Shown piece after piece: positions 8,110-15,369 of a stretch of DNA of 24,160 nt. The stretch is taken from assembly GCA_031394045.1 (NCBI GenBank), contig JANMWN010000178.1:1-24160 (forward strand), given 5' to 3'. The position numbers and the translations under genes were made by a program. Positions within the stretch are counted from its first letter, which is position 1. Each line of letters starts with the position of its first letter. The notes beneath the pieces are model-generated. The model saw only the letters and a list, made by a program, of their open reading frames with translations, was not told where the DNA came from and made no database searches. The stretch comes from JANYIP01 sp031394045 (GTDB lineage Bacteria > Actinomycetota > Actinomycetes > Prado026).

Positions 8110-9237
8110 ATGCGTCGTCCCCTGCTCTTCTTTCCCCTGTCCGCAGTGGTCGCCGGCCTGGTCCTGGCGGCCTGCAGCGCCGCCAGCACGAGCCCGAGCC
8201 AGAGCGGCGCGAGTGCCGCCGGAGTGGACCCGTCGGTGACTGCCGCGCCACCGGCCAGCTTCGCGCCGACGACGATCACGTTGCTGGCGCACGACTCCTT
8301 CGCCGTGAGCAAGCAGGTGCTGGCCGACTTCGAGGCCCGTACCGGCATCACCGTCAAGGTGGTGACCGGCGGTGACGCGGGCGAGGTGGTCAACAAGGCC
8401 GTGCTCACGGCCGGCGAGCCCGAGGGCGACGTGCTCTTCGGCGTCGACAACACCCTGCTCTCGCGAGCGGTCGGCGCCGGCATCTTCGCGCCGTACCGCT
8501 CGGCCCTGCTCGCCGACGTACGCCCCGACCTTCGGGCGCTCGTGACCGGTAATGCCGTCACCCCGGTCGACTACGGCGACATCTGCGTGAACATCGACGA
8601 CGCCTGGTTCGCCAAGAAGGGTGTGACGCCGCCGGCAGACCTCGCCGCCCTGACCGACCCGAGGTACAAGGACCTGCTGGTCGTCGAGAACCCGGCCACG
8701 TCATCGCCGGGGCTCGGCTTCCTGCTGGCGACGATCGCGCGCTACGGCGCCGACGGTTGGAAGGACTACTGGACCAAGCTGCGCGCCAACGGCGTCAAGG
8801 TCGACGACGGCTGGACCGCGGCGTACGAGGGCGACTTCAGCGCAGGAGGCAAGGGCGGCAGCCGCCCGATCGTCGTCTCGTACGCGTCGAGCCCGCCGGC
8901 CGAGATCGTCTACGCGACCGACCCCAAGCCGACCCACCCGTCGACCAGCGTGATGACCGACGGCTGCTTCCGGCAGGTGGAGTTCGTGGGCGTCCTTTCG
9001 GGCACCACTCACGAGCAGGCCGCCCGGGCCTTCGTCGACTTCATGCTGTCGCAGCCGTTCCAGCAGGACGAGCCGCTGTCGATGTTCGTCTTCCCGTCCG
9101 TCGTGGGTACCCCGCTGCCTGACGTCTTCACCAAGTGGGCGGCGACCCCCGCCGACTCGCTGACCCTGCCGCCGGCCGAGATCACGGCCAACCGGGAGAC
9201 CTGGGTCGACGACTGGACGCAGGCGGTCCTGCACTGA
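8110..9237 (+). CDS. thiB: Thiamine ABC transporter substrate-binding lipoprotein
   Basis: A 375-residue exported protein. It has an Arg-Arg start, a hydrophobic helix and the lipobox LAAC (cleavage before Cys at about residue 21), followed by a Ser-rich linker, so it is a membrane-anchored binding protein. The mature domain reads TITLLAHDSFAVSKQVL, then GDAGEVVNKAVLT, LFGVDNTLLSRA and LVVENPATSSPGLGFL. This is the ThiB/iron-binding-like periplasmic fold of the thiamine family. It captures thiamine or its phosphates and delivers them to the permease. The start is ATG with GGAGG embedded in the TPP riboswitch, which fixes both the start and the substrate assignment. Confidence 0.93.
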   Translation: MRRPLLFFPLSAVVAGLVLAACSAASTSPSQSGASAAGVDPSVTAAPPASFAPTTITLLAHDSFAVSKQVLADFEARTGITVKVVTGGDAGEVVNKAVLTAGEPEGDVLFGVDNTLLSRAVGAGIFAPYRSALLADVRPDLRALVTGNAVTPVDYGDICVNIDDAWFAKKGVTPPADLAALTDPRYKDLLVVENPATSSPGLGFLLATIARYGADGWKDYWTKLRANGVKVDDGWTAAYEGDFSAGGKGGSRPIVVSYASSPPAEIVYATDPKPTHPSTSVMTDGCFRQVEFVGVLSGTTHEQAARAFVDFMLSQPFQQDEPLSMFVFPSVVGTPLPDVFTKWAATPADSLTLPPAEITANRETWVDDWTQAVLH

Positions 9238-10880
9238 CCGCCGTCCAGGTCGAGACGCTCGACGCTGTCGAGGCGGTCGACACCAGGGTCCGGCAGCGCG
9301 GTCCGTTGCCGGCCTGGGTCTTCGGGATCCTGCCGGCGACCTTCCTCGCCGTCTTCTTCGCCTGGCCGGTGGCCAGCATCGTCGAACGTGGCTTCTCGGC
9401 CCGCGGGCTCGAGCTGCTGCAGCGCAGCGAGCTGTGGCGGATCATCGCCTTCACGGTCGGGCAGGCGGTGCTCTCGACGGTGCTCACGCTCGTCGTCGCG
9501 CTGCCCGGGGCGTACGTGCTGAACCGCTATGCGATCCCTGGCCGGCGGGTGCTGCTCGCGCTGGTCACGGTGCCCTTCGTGCTGCCGACGGTGGTGGTGG
9601 GGCTCGCGTTCCGGGCGCTGCTGCCCGCGAGCTGGATCGGCTCGCTCGGCGCGATCCTGGTGGCGCACGTGTTCTTCAACTACGCCGTGGTGGTGCGCGT
9701 CGTCGGTGGGCTCTGGGGTCAGCTCGACCCGAGGTACGAGCAGGCCGCACGCACCCTCGGCGCCTCGCCCTGGCGTGCGTTTCGTACGGTCACCTGGCCG
9801 CTGCTCCGGCCGGCGGTGACCGCCGCCTCGGCGCTGGTGTTCCTGTTCACGTTCACCTCGTTCGGCGTGATCCTCGTCCTCGGCGGGCCGGGCACCACGA
9901 CGCTCGAGCTCGAGATCTACCGGCGTACCGCCCAGCTGCTCGACCTGTCGGGGGCCGCCATCCTCGCGGTGCTCCAACTGGTCGTCCTCGCGGTCGTGCT
10001 GCTGGTGTCGGCGCGGCTGCAGGCAGGGGCAGCGGTGGCGCAACGGCTGCGCGCCCCGTCGGCCGAGTCCCTGGCGCGGCCGACGCGCCCTGGGCAGCGC
10101 GCGCTCCTGTGGGGTGTCCTCACCACAGTGGTTGTCCTGCTGGGTACGCCGTTGGCCGCGCTCGTGCTCCGGTCGTTCCGGGTACGCGACGGCTGGGGGC
10201 TGGCCTGGTGGCGGGCCTTGGGTTCCATCGACGCGGGCACCACGCGCTACGCGGCCCCACTGGACTCCGTACGCGTCTCGCTCCAGTACGCCGTGGTCAC
10301 CGCGATCTTCTCGGTCGTCATCGGCGGGCTCTCCGCCTGTGCGGTGGCGTACGCGGGCCGGGCCGGCCGGGTGCTGGACGCCGCCGCGATGCTGCCCCTG
10401 GGGACCTCGGCCGTCACTGTCGGGTTCGGGCTGCTGATCACGTTCGCCCGCCCGCCGCTGGACCTGCGGGGCAGCTGGATCATGGTGCCGCTCGCGCACA
10501 CGCTGGTCGCGGTCCCGCTGGTCCTGCGTACGGTGCTGCCCGTGCTGCGCTCGATCGACCCGCGCCTGCGCCAGGTGGCGGCCACGCTCGGGGCCCGGCC
10601 GGTACGTGCCTGGCGCACGGTGGACGTCCCCCTGCTGACCCGCTCGCTCGCGGTCGGGGCCGGCTTCGCCTTCGCCGTCTCGCTGGGGGAGTTCGGTGCG
10701 ACGGCGTTCCTGGCCCGCTCCGACACCCCCACTCTGCCGGTGCAGATCGTCCGGCTGCTGTCGCGACCGGGCGAGATCCCGTACGGAGCGGCGATGGCGC
10801 TGGCCACGATCCTGATGGCCGTCACGGCCGGCGCAGTGCTCGCCGCAGAGGCGCTCCAGGGGCGGGGGCGGCGTCGATGA
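9234..10880 (+). CDS. thiP: Thiamine ABC transporter permease (fused two-domain)
   Basis: A membrane permease of about 548 residues with two duplicated binding-protein-dependent transport domains, the ThiP architecture. The cytoplasmic EAA loops are EQAARTLGASPWRAFRTVTW in the first half and RQVAATLGARPVRAWRTVDV in the second; about twelve hydrophobic segments are seen. The start is uncertain. The in-frame options are GTG 9135 (103-base overlap with thiB), CTG 9234 in CTGA at the thiB stop, and TTG 9306 just before the first membrane helix. The codons from 9237 to 9305 have almost only G/C third positions, as real coding sequence here does, which favours translation from 9234; AGGCGG at 9221-9226 is a weak ribosome site for it. 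The stop overlaps thiQ (ATGA). Confidence 0.88.
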   Translation: MTAVQVETLDAVEAVDTRVRQRGPLPAWVFGILPATFLAVFFAWPVASIVERGFSARGLELLQRSELWRIIAFTVGQAVLSTVLTLVVALPGAYVLNRYAIPGRRVLLALVTVPFVLPTVVVGLAFRALLPASWIGSLGAILVAHVFFNYAVVVRVVGGLWGQLDPRYEQAARTLGASPWRAFRTVTWPLLRPAVTAASALVFLFTFTSFGVILVLGGPGTTTLELEIYRRTAQLLDLSGAAILAVLQLVVLAVVLLVSARLQAGAAVAQRLRAPSAESLARPTRPGQRALLWGVLTTVVVLLGTPLAALVLRSFRVRDGWGLAWWRALGSIDAGTTRYAAPLDSVRVSLQYAVVTAIFSVVIGGLSACAVAYAGRAGRVLDAAAMLPLGTSAVTVGFGLLITFARPPLDLRGSWIMVPLAHTLVAVPLVLRTVLPVLRSIDPRLRQVAATLGARPVRAWRTVDVPLLTRSLAVGAGFAFAVSLGEFGATAFLARSDTPTLPVQIVRLLSRPGEIPYGAAMALATILMAVTAGAVLAAEALQGRGRRR

Positions 10881-11557
10881 CTGGCGATCGGGCCGCTCTC
10901 ACGGTCGAGGGCGTGAGCGTCCGGTTCGGCGACCGCCAGGTCCTCGACGCGGTCGGGCTGCACGTGGCCGCCGACGAGGTGGTCTGCCTGCTCGGGCCCA
11001 GCGGCTCGGGCAAGTCAACCCTCCTGCAGGTCGTGGCCGGCCTGCGCGAGCCCGACGCGGGCCGGGTGACCTGGGACGGCGCCGACCTGGCCAGCGTGCC
11101 CCCGCACCGCCGCAGGTTCGGCCTGGTCTTCCAGGACCCGCTGCTCTTCCCGCATCTCGACGTCGGGGGCAACGTCGGCTACGGCCTGCGCATCGCCGGG
11201 ATGCCTCGTCCCGACGTCGCGACCCGGGTCGAGGAGCTGCTCGACCTCGTCGAGCTGCCTGGGTACGCGAGGCGCTCGGTGGCCACGCTGTCCGGCGGCG
11301 AGGCGCAGCGGGTGGCGCTCGCGCGGTCGCTGGCCCCGGCCCCGCGGCTGCTGCTCCTCGACGAGCCGTTCGGGGCTCTCGACCGCGAGCTGCGGGACCG
11401 GCTGGCGGTCGACGTACGCGCCCTGCTGCACCGCCTCGGCACGCCCGCGATCCACGTGACCCACGACCTGGCCGAGGCCGACCTGGTGGGCGACCGCGTC
11501 GTAGGCCTGGCCGAGCTCGGGCGGGCTGCCGAGCCTGGGGAGCAGCGCCTTCGGTAG
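10877..11557 (+). CDS. thiQ: Thiamine ABC transporter ATP-binding protein
   Basis: A 226-residue ABC ATPase that powers the thiBP importer. Walker A GPSGSGKST is at residues 40-48, the Q-loop Gln at 86, the signature LSGGEAQ at 138-144, Walker B LLLLDEP ending at Pro164, the D-loop GALD, and the switch His at 196 (HVTHD). There is no extra C-terminal regulatory domain. The ATG lies in ATGA, overlapping the permease stop; the longer open frame upstream is a shadow of thiP. The thiamine substrate is inferred from the TPP riboswitch at the head of the operon. The gene ends with TAG shortly before the rplU promoter. Confidence 0.93.
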   Translation: MTGDRAALTVEGVSVRFGDRQVLDAVGLHVAADEVVCLLGPSGSGKSTLLQVVAGLREPDAGRVTWDGADLASVPPHRRRFGLVFQDPLLFPHLDVGGNVGYGLRIAGMPRPDVATRVEELLDLVELPGYARRSVATLSGGEAQRVALARSLAPAPRLLLLDEPFGALDRELRDRLAVDVRALLHRLGTPAIHVTHDLAEADLVGDRVVGLAELGRAAEPGEQRLR

Positions 11558-11562
11558 CCGGT

Positions 11563-11591
11563 TTGACCCTTCCGAGCGGCCCCCGTAGCCT
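11563..11591 (+). promoter_or_regulatory. rplU promoter (TTGACC-N17-TAGCCT)
   Basis: TTGACC at 11563-11568 and TAGCCT at 11586-11591 are separated by exactly 17 bases. This is the best two-part promoter in the window, as expected for a ribosomal protein operon. Transcription would start near 11598, giving a leader of about 117 bases. Confidence 0.7.
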
Positions 11592-11602
11592 TGCCCTTCG
11601 GC

Positions 11603-11702
11603 GTCCTGCCCGAATCGGTCAGGCGCGCCCGCCCGCATTCCGCCCGTATTGCTCGTCCGCGCCCCCGTTCCGGGGCTGCCGGACTTTCTCGACAAGCAGG
11701 AC
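11603..11702 (+). promoter_or_regulatory. Candidate structured rplU leader RNA
   Basis: GTCCTGC (11603-11609) is the exact complement of GCAGGAC (11696-11702). The helix they form would close a ~100-base leader and end directly against the rplU Shine-Dalgarno AGGAG (11703-11707). Inside it, GCCCC (11661-11665) can pair with GGGGC (11672-11676). The geometry fits an autoregulatory leader of the kind known for L21 in Firmicutes, but the consensus has not been matched; this is inference. Confidence 0.4.
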
Positions 11703-11714
11703 AGGAGTTCCTCG

Positions 11715-12035
11715 GTGTACGCGATCGTCCGTGCCGGTGGCCGCCAGGAGAAGGTCACTGTCGGTGACGTCCTCGAGGTTGATCGCCTCCAGGGTGCCCC
11801 TGGGTCCACCATCGAGTGGCCCGCCCTCCTCCTGGTCGACGGCGAGTCGGTGACCAGCGACGCCGAGGCGCTCGCCGCGATCACCGTGACCGCCGAGATC
11901 GTCGAGAACACCAAGGGCCCTAAGATCATCATCCTGAAGTACAAGAACAAGACTGGCTACCGCAAGCGCCAGGGTCACCGCCAGAAGCTCACGCAGGTCA
12001 AGGTCACCGGCATCTCCGGCCCAGAAGCGAAGTAG
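11715..12035 (+). CDS. rplU: 50S ribosomal protein L21
   Basis: A 106-residue L21. It begins VYAIVRAGGRQEKVTVGDVL and ends with the RNA-binding KNKTGYRKRQGHRQ segment followed by TQVKVTGI. It binds 23S rRNA in the large subunit. The GTG at 11715 is chosen over the upstream in-frame codon at 11649 because the family starts with (M)YAIV and AGGAG lies seven bases before it. It leads the rplU-rpmA pair, with obg downstream, the classic order. Confidence 0.97.
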   Translation: MYAIVRAGGRQEKVTVGDVLEVDRLQGAPGSTIEWPALLLVDGESVTSDAEALAAITVTAEIVENTKGPKIIILKYKNKTGYRKRQGHRQKLTQVKVTGISGPEAK

Positions 12036-12046
12036 GTCGCCGACTC

Positions 12047-12304
12047 ATGGCTCACAAGAAGGGCGCCTCGTCCACCCGTAACGGGCGCGACTCCAACTCT
12101 CAGCGCCTCGGCGTCAAGCGCTTCGGCGGCCAGCTGGTCAACGCGGGCGAGATCATCGTGCGCCAGCGCGGCACCCACTTCCACCCCGGCGTCAACGTCG
12201 GCCGTGGCGGCGACGACACGCTGTTCGCGCTGGCCGCGGGAAACGTCGAGTTCGGCACCCGTCGTGGTCGCCGGGTGGTCAACATCGTCCCGACCGCCGT
12301 CTGA
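12047..12304 (+). CDS. rpmA: 50S ribosomal protein L27
   Basis: An 85-residue L27. It starts MAHKKGASSTRNGRDS, the form that needs no N-terminal processing (Firmicute L27 has a cleaved extension; none is present here). It continues RLGVKRFGGQLVNAGEIIVRQ and HFHPGVNVGRGGDDTLFA. The N-terminal tail reaches the peptidyl transferase centre. It lies 11 bases after rplU and is co-transcribed with it. Confidence 0.97.
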   Translation: MAHKKGASSTRNGRDSNSQRLGVKRFGGQLVNAGEIIVRQRGTHFHPGVNVGRGGDDTLFALAAGNVEFGTRRGRRVVNIVPTAV

Positions 12305-12331
12305 CTTTCTCAGCACCCCGCGCGCAGCAGC

Positions 12332-12409
12332 ACCAGCACCCAGCCTTCGACACCCGCGTCTGAAGTCGCGCGGTACGCCATCCCGTCCGGGCCGGCGACC
12401 AGCACCCAG
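12332..12409 (+). repeat. Direct repeat ACCAGCACCCAG upstream of obg
   Basis: The 12-base word occurs at 12332-12343 and again at 12398-12409, 66 bases apart, within the 126-base rpmA-obg gap. Its role is unknown, and chance in C/A-rich spacer is possible. The gap otherwise holds only the obg ribosome site GGAGGGA (12417-12423). Confidence 0.4.
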
Positions 12410-12430
12410 ACCGACCGGAGGGACTACGCG

Positions 12431-13780
12431 ATGACCACGTTCGTGGACCGTGTCGTCCTGCACGTCAGCGCCGGCTCCGGCGGGCACGGCTGCGCCTCCA
12501 TCCACCGCGAGAAGTTCAAGCCGCTCGCCGGCCCTGACGGGGGCAACGGCGGTCGCGGCGGCAGCGTCACCCTCGTCGTCGACCCGCAGGTCACCACGCT
12601 GCTCGACTACCACCACGGCCCGCACCGCAGCGCCACCAGCGGTCGCCCGGGGATGGGCTCGCACCGCAGCGGCGCCGACGGCGACGACCTGGTCCTCGGC
12701 GTACCTGACGGCACCGTCGTTTCCGACGCGATGGGTCACCTGATCGGCGACCTCGTCGGCCAGGGCGCCTCGCTGGTCATCGCGCACGGCGGCCGCGGTG
12801 GGCTCGGCAACGCGGCCCTGGCCTCGGCCCGGCGAAAGGCTCCCGGCTTCGCCCTCCTCGGCGAGCCCGGCGACGCCCTCGACGTGGTGCTCGAGCTCAA
12901 GACGGTGGCCGACATCGGCCTGATCGGGTTCCCCAGTGCGGGCAAGTCCAGCCTGGTGGCCGCGATCTCGGCCGCGCGCCCCAAGATCGCCGACTACCCG
13001 TTCACCACCCTCGTGCCCAACCTCGGGGTGGTCCAGGCCGGCGACACCCGCTACACCGTCGCGGACGTCCCGGGCCTGATCCCCGGCGCCAGCCAGGGCA
13101 AGGGTCTGGGGCTGGAGTTCCTGCGTCACGTGGAGCGCTGTGCGGCCCTGGTGCACGTGCTCGACTGCGCCACGCTCGAGCCCGGCCGCGACCCGCTCAG
13201 CGACCTCGACCTGATCGAGACCGAGCTCGCGGCGTACGGGGCCGGCCTCTCGGACCGGCCGCGGATCGTCGCCCTCAACAAGATCGACGTCCCTGAGGCC
13301 CGCGAGCTGGCCGAGCTGGTCAAGGCCGACCTCGAGGCCCGCGGGCTCCAGGTGTTCCTGGTCAGCGCGGCGAGCCACGAGGGGCTGCGGATGCTGTCGT
13401 TCGCGATGGCGCAGGTCGTGGCCCAGGCCCGCGCCGACGCACCGACCCCGGACGCGACTCGCATCGTGCTGCGCCCCAAGGCTGTCGACGACACCGGCTT
13501 CACCATCACGGTCGAGGACGGCCTCTACATCATCCGCGGCACCAAGCCCGAGCGCTGGGTCCGGCAGACCGACTTCTCCAACGACGAGGCGGTCGGCTAC
13601 CTCGCGGACCGGCTCGCCCGGCTGGGCGTCGAGGATGCCCTGCGTACGGCGGGTGCCCAGCCCGGTGACGACGTCGTGATCGGGGGCGAGGGCGGCGTGG
13701 TCTTCGACTGGGAGCCCAGCCTTGCGGCCGGCGCCGAGCACCTCGGACCTCGCGGGTCCGACTTCCGGCTCGGCGGCTGA
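12431..13780 (+). CDS. obg: GTPase Obg/CgtA
   Basis: A 449-residue ribosome-assembly and stress GTPase. The N-terminal Obg fold (residues 1-~158) is glycine-rich (FKPLAGPDGGNGGRGG). The G domain has G1 GFPSAGKSS (166-174), switch II DVPG (212-215) and NKID (283-286). A C-terminal OCT domain (~345-425) contains the TGFTITVEDGLYIIRG stretch, followed by a short tail, so the actinobacterial three-domain form is complete. ATG 12431 has GGAGGGA eight bases upstream, separate from rpmA, which suggests some independent translation control. It acts on the 50S subunit whose proteins L21 and L27 are encoded just upstream. proB follows seven bases after the stop. Confidence 0.96.
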   Translation: MTTFVDRVVLHVSAGSGGHGCASIHREKFKPLAGPDGGNGGRGGSVTLVVDPQVTTLLDYHHGPHRSATSGRPGMGSHRSGADGDDLVLGVPDGTVVSDAMGHLIGDLVGQGASLVIAHGGRGGLGNAALASARRKAPGFALLGEPGDALDVVLELKTVADIGLIGFPSAGKSSLVAAISAARPKIADYPFTTLVPNLGVVQAGDTRYTVADVPGLIPGASQGKGLGLEFLRHVERCAALVHVLDCATLEPGRDPLSDLDLIETELAAYGAGLSDRPRIVALNKIDVPEARELAELVKADLEARGLQVFLVSAASHEGLRMLSFAMAQVVAQARADAPTPDATRIVLRPKAVDDTGFTITVEDGLYIIRGTKPERWVRQTDFSNDEAVGYLADRLARLGVEDALRTAGAQPGDDVVIGGEGGVVFDWEPSLAAGAEHLGPRGSDFRLGG

Positions 13781-13787
13781 GGGCACC

Positions 13788-14903
13788 ATGCGTGACGCGG
13801 TCGTGGCGGCTCGCCGGGTCGTCGTCAAGGTCGGGTCCTCCTCGCTCACCTCGGCCCGGGGCGGTCTCGACGGCGCCAGGGTCGACGCGCTGGTCGACGT
13901 GCTGGCCGCCCGGTCGGGCGCGGGCTGCGAGGTCGTGCTCGTCTCGTCCGGGGCCATCGCCGCGGGGCTCGCGCCGTTGGGGCTCAAGGCCCGTCCCCGT
14001 GACCTGGCCACCCAGCAGGCGGCGGCGAGCGTCGGGCAGGGTCTGCTGGTTCACCGGTACACCGAGGCCTTCGCCCGGCACGAACGTACCGTCGGCCAGG
14101 TCCTGCTCACCGCAGACGACCTGACCCGGCGTACGCACTACCGCAACGCGCACCGCACCCTTGCCAAGCTGCTGGCCGTCGGGGCCGTGCCCGTGGTCAA
14201 CGAGAACGACACCGTGGCCACCCACGAGATCCGCTTCGGCGACAACGACCGGCTTGCGGCTCTGGTCGCGCACCTGGTCCAGGCGGACCTGCTGGTGCTG
14301 CTCTCGGACGTCGACGGGCTCTACGACGGAGATCCCCGGCGACCCGGTACCAACCTGGTCACCGACGTGCGTACCGAGGCCGACCTGGCCCACGTCGACG
14401 TCCGGCGGCCGGGCCGTTCAGGAGTGGGCACCGGCGGGATGGGCACCAAGGTCGATGCCGCGCGAATCGCGACCTCGGCCGGCGTCCCGGTCGTGGTCAC
14501 CTCGACCGCGCAGGCCGCGGCAGCGCTGTCCGGGGAGCCGGTCGGTACGTACTTCCACCCCACCGGCTCCCGTCGGGGCGCCCGCCTGCTCTGGCTGGCG
14601 CATGCGAGCACGCCGCTCGGACGGCTGCACCTGGACGCGGGAGCGGTCCGCGCGGTCGTCGAACGAGGGTCGTCCCTGCTGCCCGCAGGCGTCACGGCGG
14701 TCGACGGGGACTTCGAGGCCGGTGATCCGGTCGACCTTCTCGACCAAAGCGGCCACGCGATCGCCCGGGGTCTGGTTAATTTCGATGCGTCGGAGCTGCC
14801 GGCGCTGCTCGGTCGCTCCACGCGGGAGCTCGCACGTGAGCTCGGACCCGCGTACGAGCGCGAGATCGTGCATCGCGACGACATGGTGCTGCTGCGGGGA
14901 TAG
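13788..14903 (+). CDS. proB: Glutamate 5-kinase
   Basis: A 371-residue kinase that phosphorylates glutamate, the first step of proline synthesis. The amino acid kinase domain (residues 1-~265) shows VVVKVGSSSLT, VLVSSGAIAAGL, VVNENDTVAT, FGDNDRLAALVA and LLSDVDGLYDGDP. A PUA domain (from about 277) is present, as in the long, feedback-regulated ProB form. The ATG at 13788 is chosen over an in-frame GTG at 13722 because the latter overlaps obg and adds no family sequence; GAGGG precedes it closely. proA follows after one small gene. Confidence 0.96.
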   Translation: MRDAVVAARRVVVKVGSSSLTSARGGLDGARVDALVDVLAARSGAGCEVVLVSSGAIAAGLAPLGLKARPRDLATQQAAASVGQGLLVHRYTEAFARHERTVGQVLLTADDLTRRTHYRNAHRTLAKLLAVGAVPVVNENDTVATHEIRFGDNDRLAALVAHLVQADLLVLLSDVDGLYDGDPRRPGTNLVTDVRTEADLAHVDVRRPGRSGVGTGGMGTKVDAARIATSAGVPVVVTSTAQAAAALSGEPVGTYFHPTGSRRGARLLWLAHASTPLGRLHLDAGAVRAVVERGSSLLPAGVTAVDGDFEAGDPVDLLDQSGHAIARGLVNFDASELPALLGRSTRELARELGPAYEREIVHRDDMVLLRG

Positions 14904-14939
14904 GGCGAGCGGTTCGCCCGCACGGACGAGGAGGTGCCG

Positions 14940-15320
14940 ATGATCGACGAAGACTCGACGGGGGCGCCGACAGCCGAGCGGCGCATGTGGCACGTGACGA
15001 TCACCGTCGCCGGCGAGGCGATCCCGGCGGGGGACATCCGTGGTGGCCTCGAGCAGCTGGCCCACGAGCGCCCGTTCCTGCTCACCGGCCGGTACGCCGC
15101 GGACCGGGCCGAGGTGCGGTACTGGGAGGAGGCTCGCTGCCTCGAGGACGCCGCCGCCCTTGCCCTGCGGCTCTGGGGCGAGCACAAGGGGACGGCCGGC
15201 CTGCCCAGCTGGGAGATCGTCGGGCTGGAGATCCTCCAGCGCGAGGTGTTCCACCTGCGCGGGATCAACGGCGAGGCCGACGTACGCCTCGCGCCGGCCG
15301 GGGCCGTTCGCCCGTTCTGA
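14940..15320 (+). CDS. Unknown 126-residue protein between proB and proA
   Basis: I do not recognise this family. A strong GGAGG at 14930-14934 fits ATG 14940 with five-base spacing; the GTG at 14934 overlaps that site and is a poor start. The sequence is soluble and acidic, with the motifs MWHVTITVAGE, ERPFLLTGRYAADRAEVRYW and WEIVGLEILQREV. Predicted order is strand-helix-strand-strand-helix-strand, the ferredoxin/ACT-like topology (my inference from hydrophobic patterns). No catalytic motif is seen. Third positions are strongly G/C, so it is truly coding. Its place between proB and proA suggests a role linked to proline synthesis, but it may only be a neighbour. Confidence 0.8.
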   Translation: MIDEDSTGAPTAERRMWHVTITVAGEAIPAGDIRGGLEQLAHERPFLLTGRYAADRAEVRYWEEARCLEDAAALALRLWGEHKGTAGLPSWEIVGLEILQREVFHLRGINGEADVRLAPAGAVRPF

Positions 15321-15356
15321 GCGTTCGCCGGCGTTCTGAGCACGACGTCCGGTCGC

Positions 15357-15362
15357 TAGTCT
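15357..15362 (+). promoter_or_regulatory. -10 box (TAGTCT) directly upstream of proA
   Basis: TAGTCT ends seven bases before the proA GTG (15370), so the mRNA would have no leader or a one-base leader. TTCTGA at 15334-15339 with 17-base spacing is a weak -35 candidate. It gives proA its own promoter apart from proB. Confidence 0.5.
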
Positions 15363-15369
15363 TGCCGAT

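Noticed and set aside
7999..8113. GCATCC (7999-8004) complementary to GGATGC (8108-8113) around the riboswitch
   Set aside because: At first it looked like an outer P1 helix sequestering the ATG, but the left arm overlaps the TAGCAT -10 box and is probably not transcribed.
5286..8561. A 1091-codon open frame on the minus strand across rne and thiB
   Set aside because: It is the antisense shadow of GC-rich coding sequence; its composition (Leu/Arg/Gly/Val-rich with no domain) and the clear RNase E and ThiB genes on the plus strand exclude it.
14934..14936. GTG 14934 as start of the proB-proA intergenic gene
   Set aside because: It overlaps the GGAGG ribosome site that is ideally spaced for ATG 14940.
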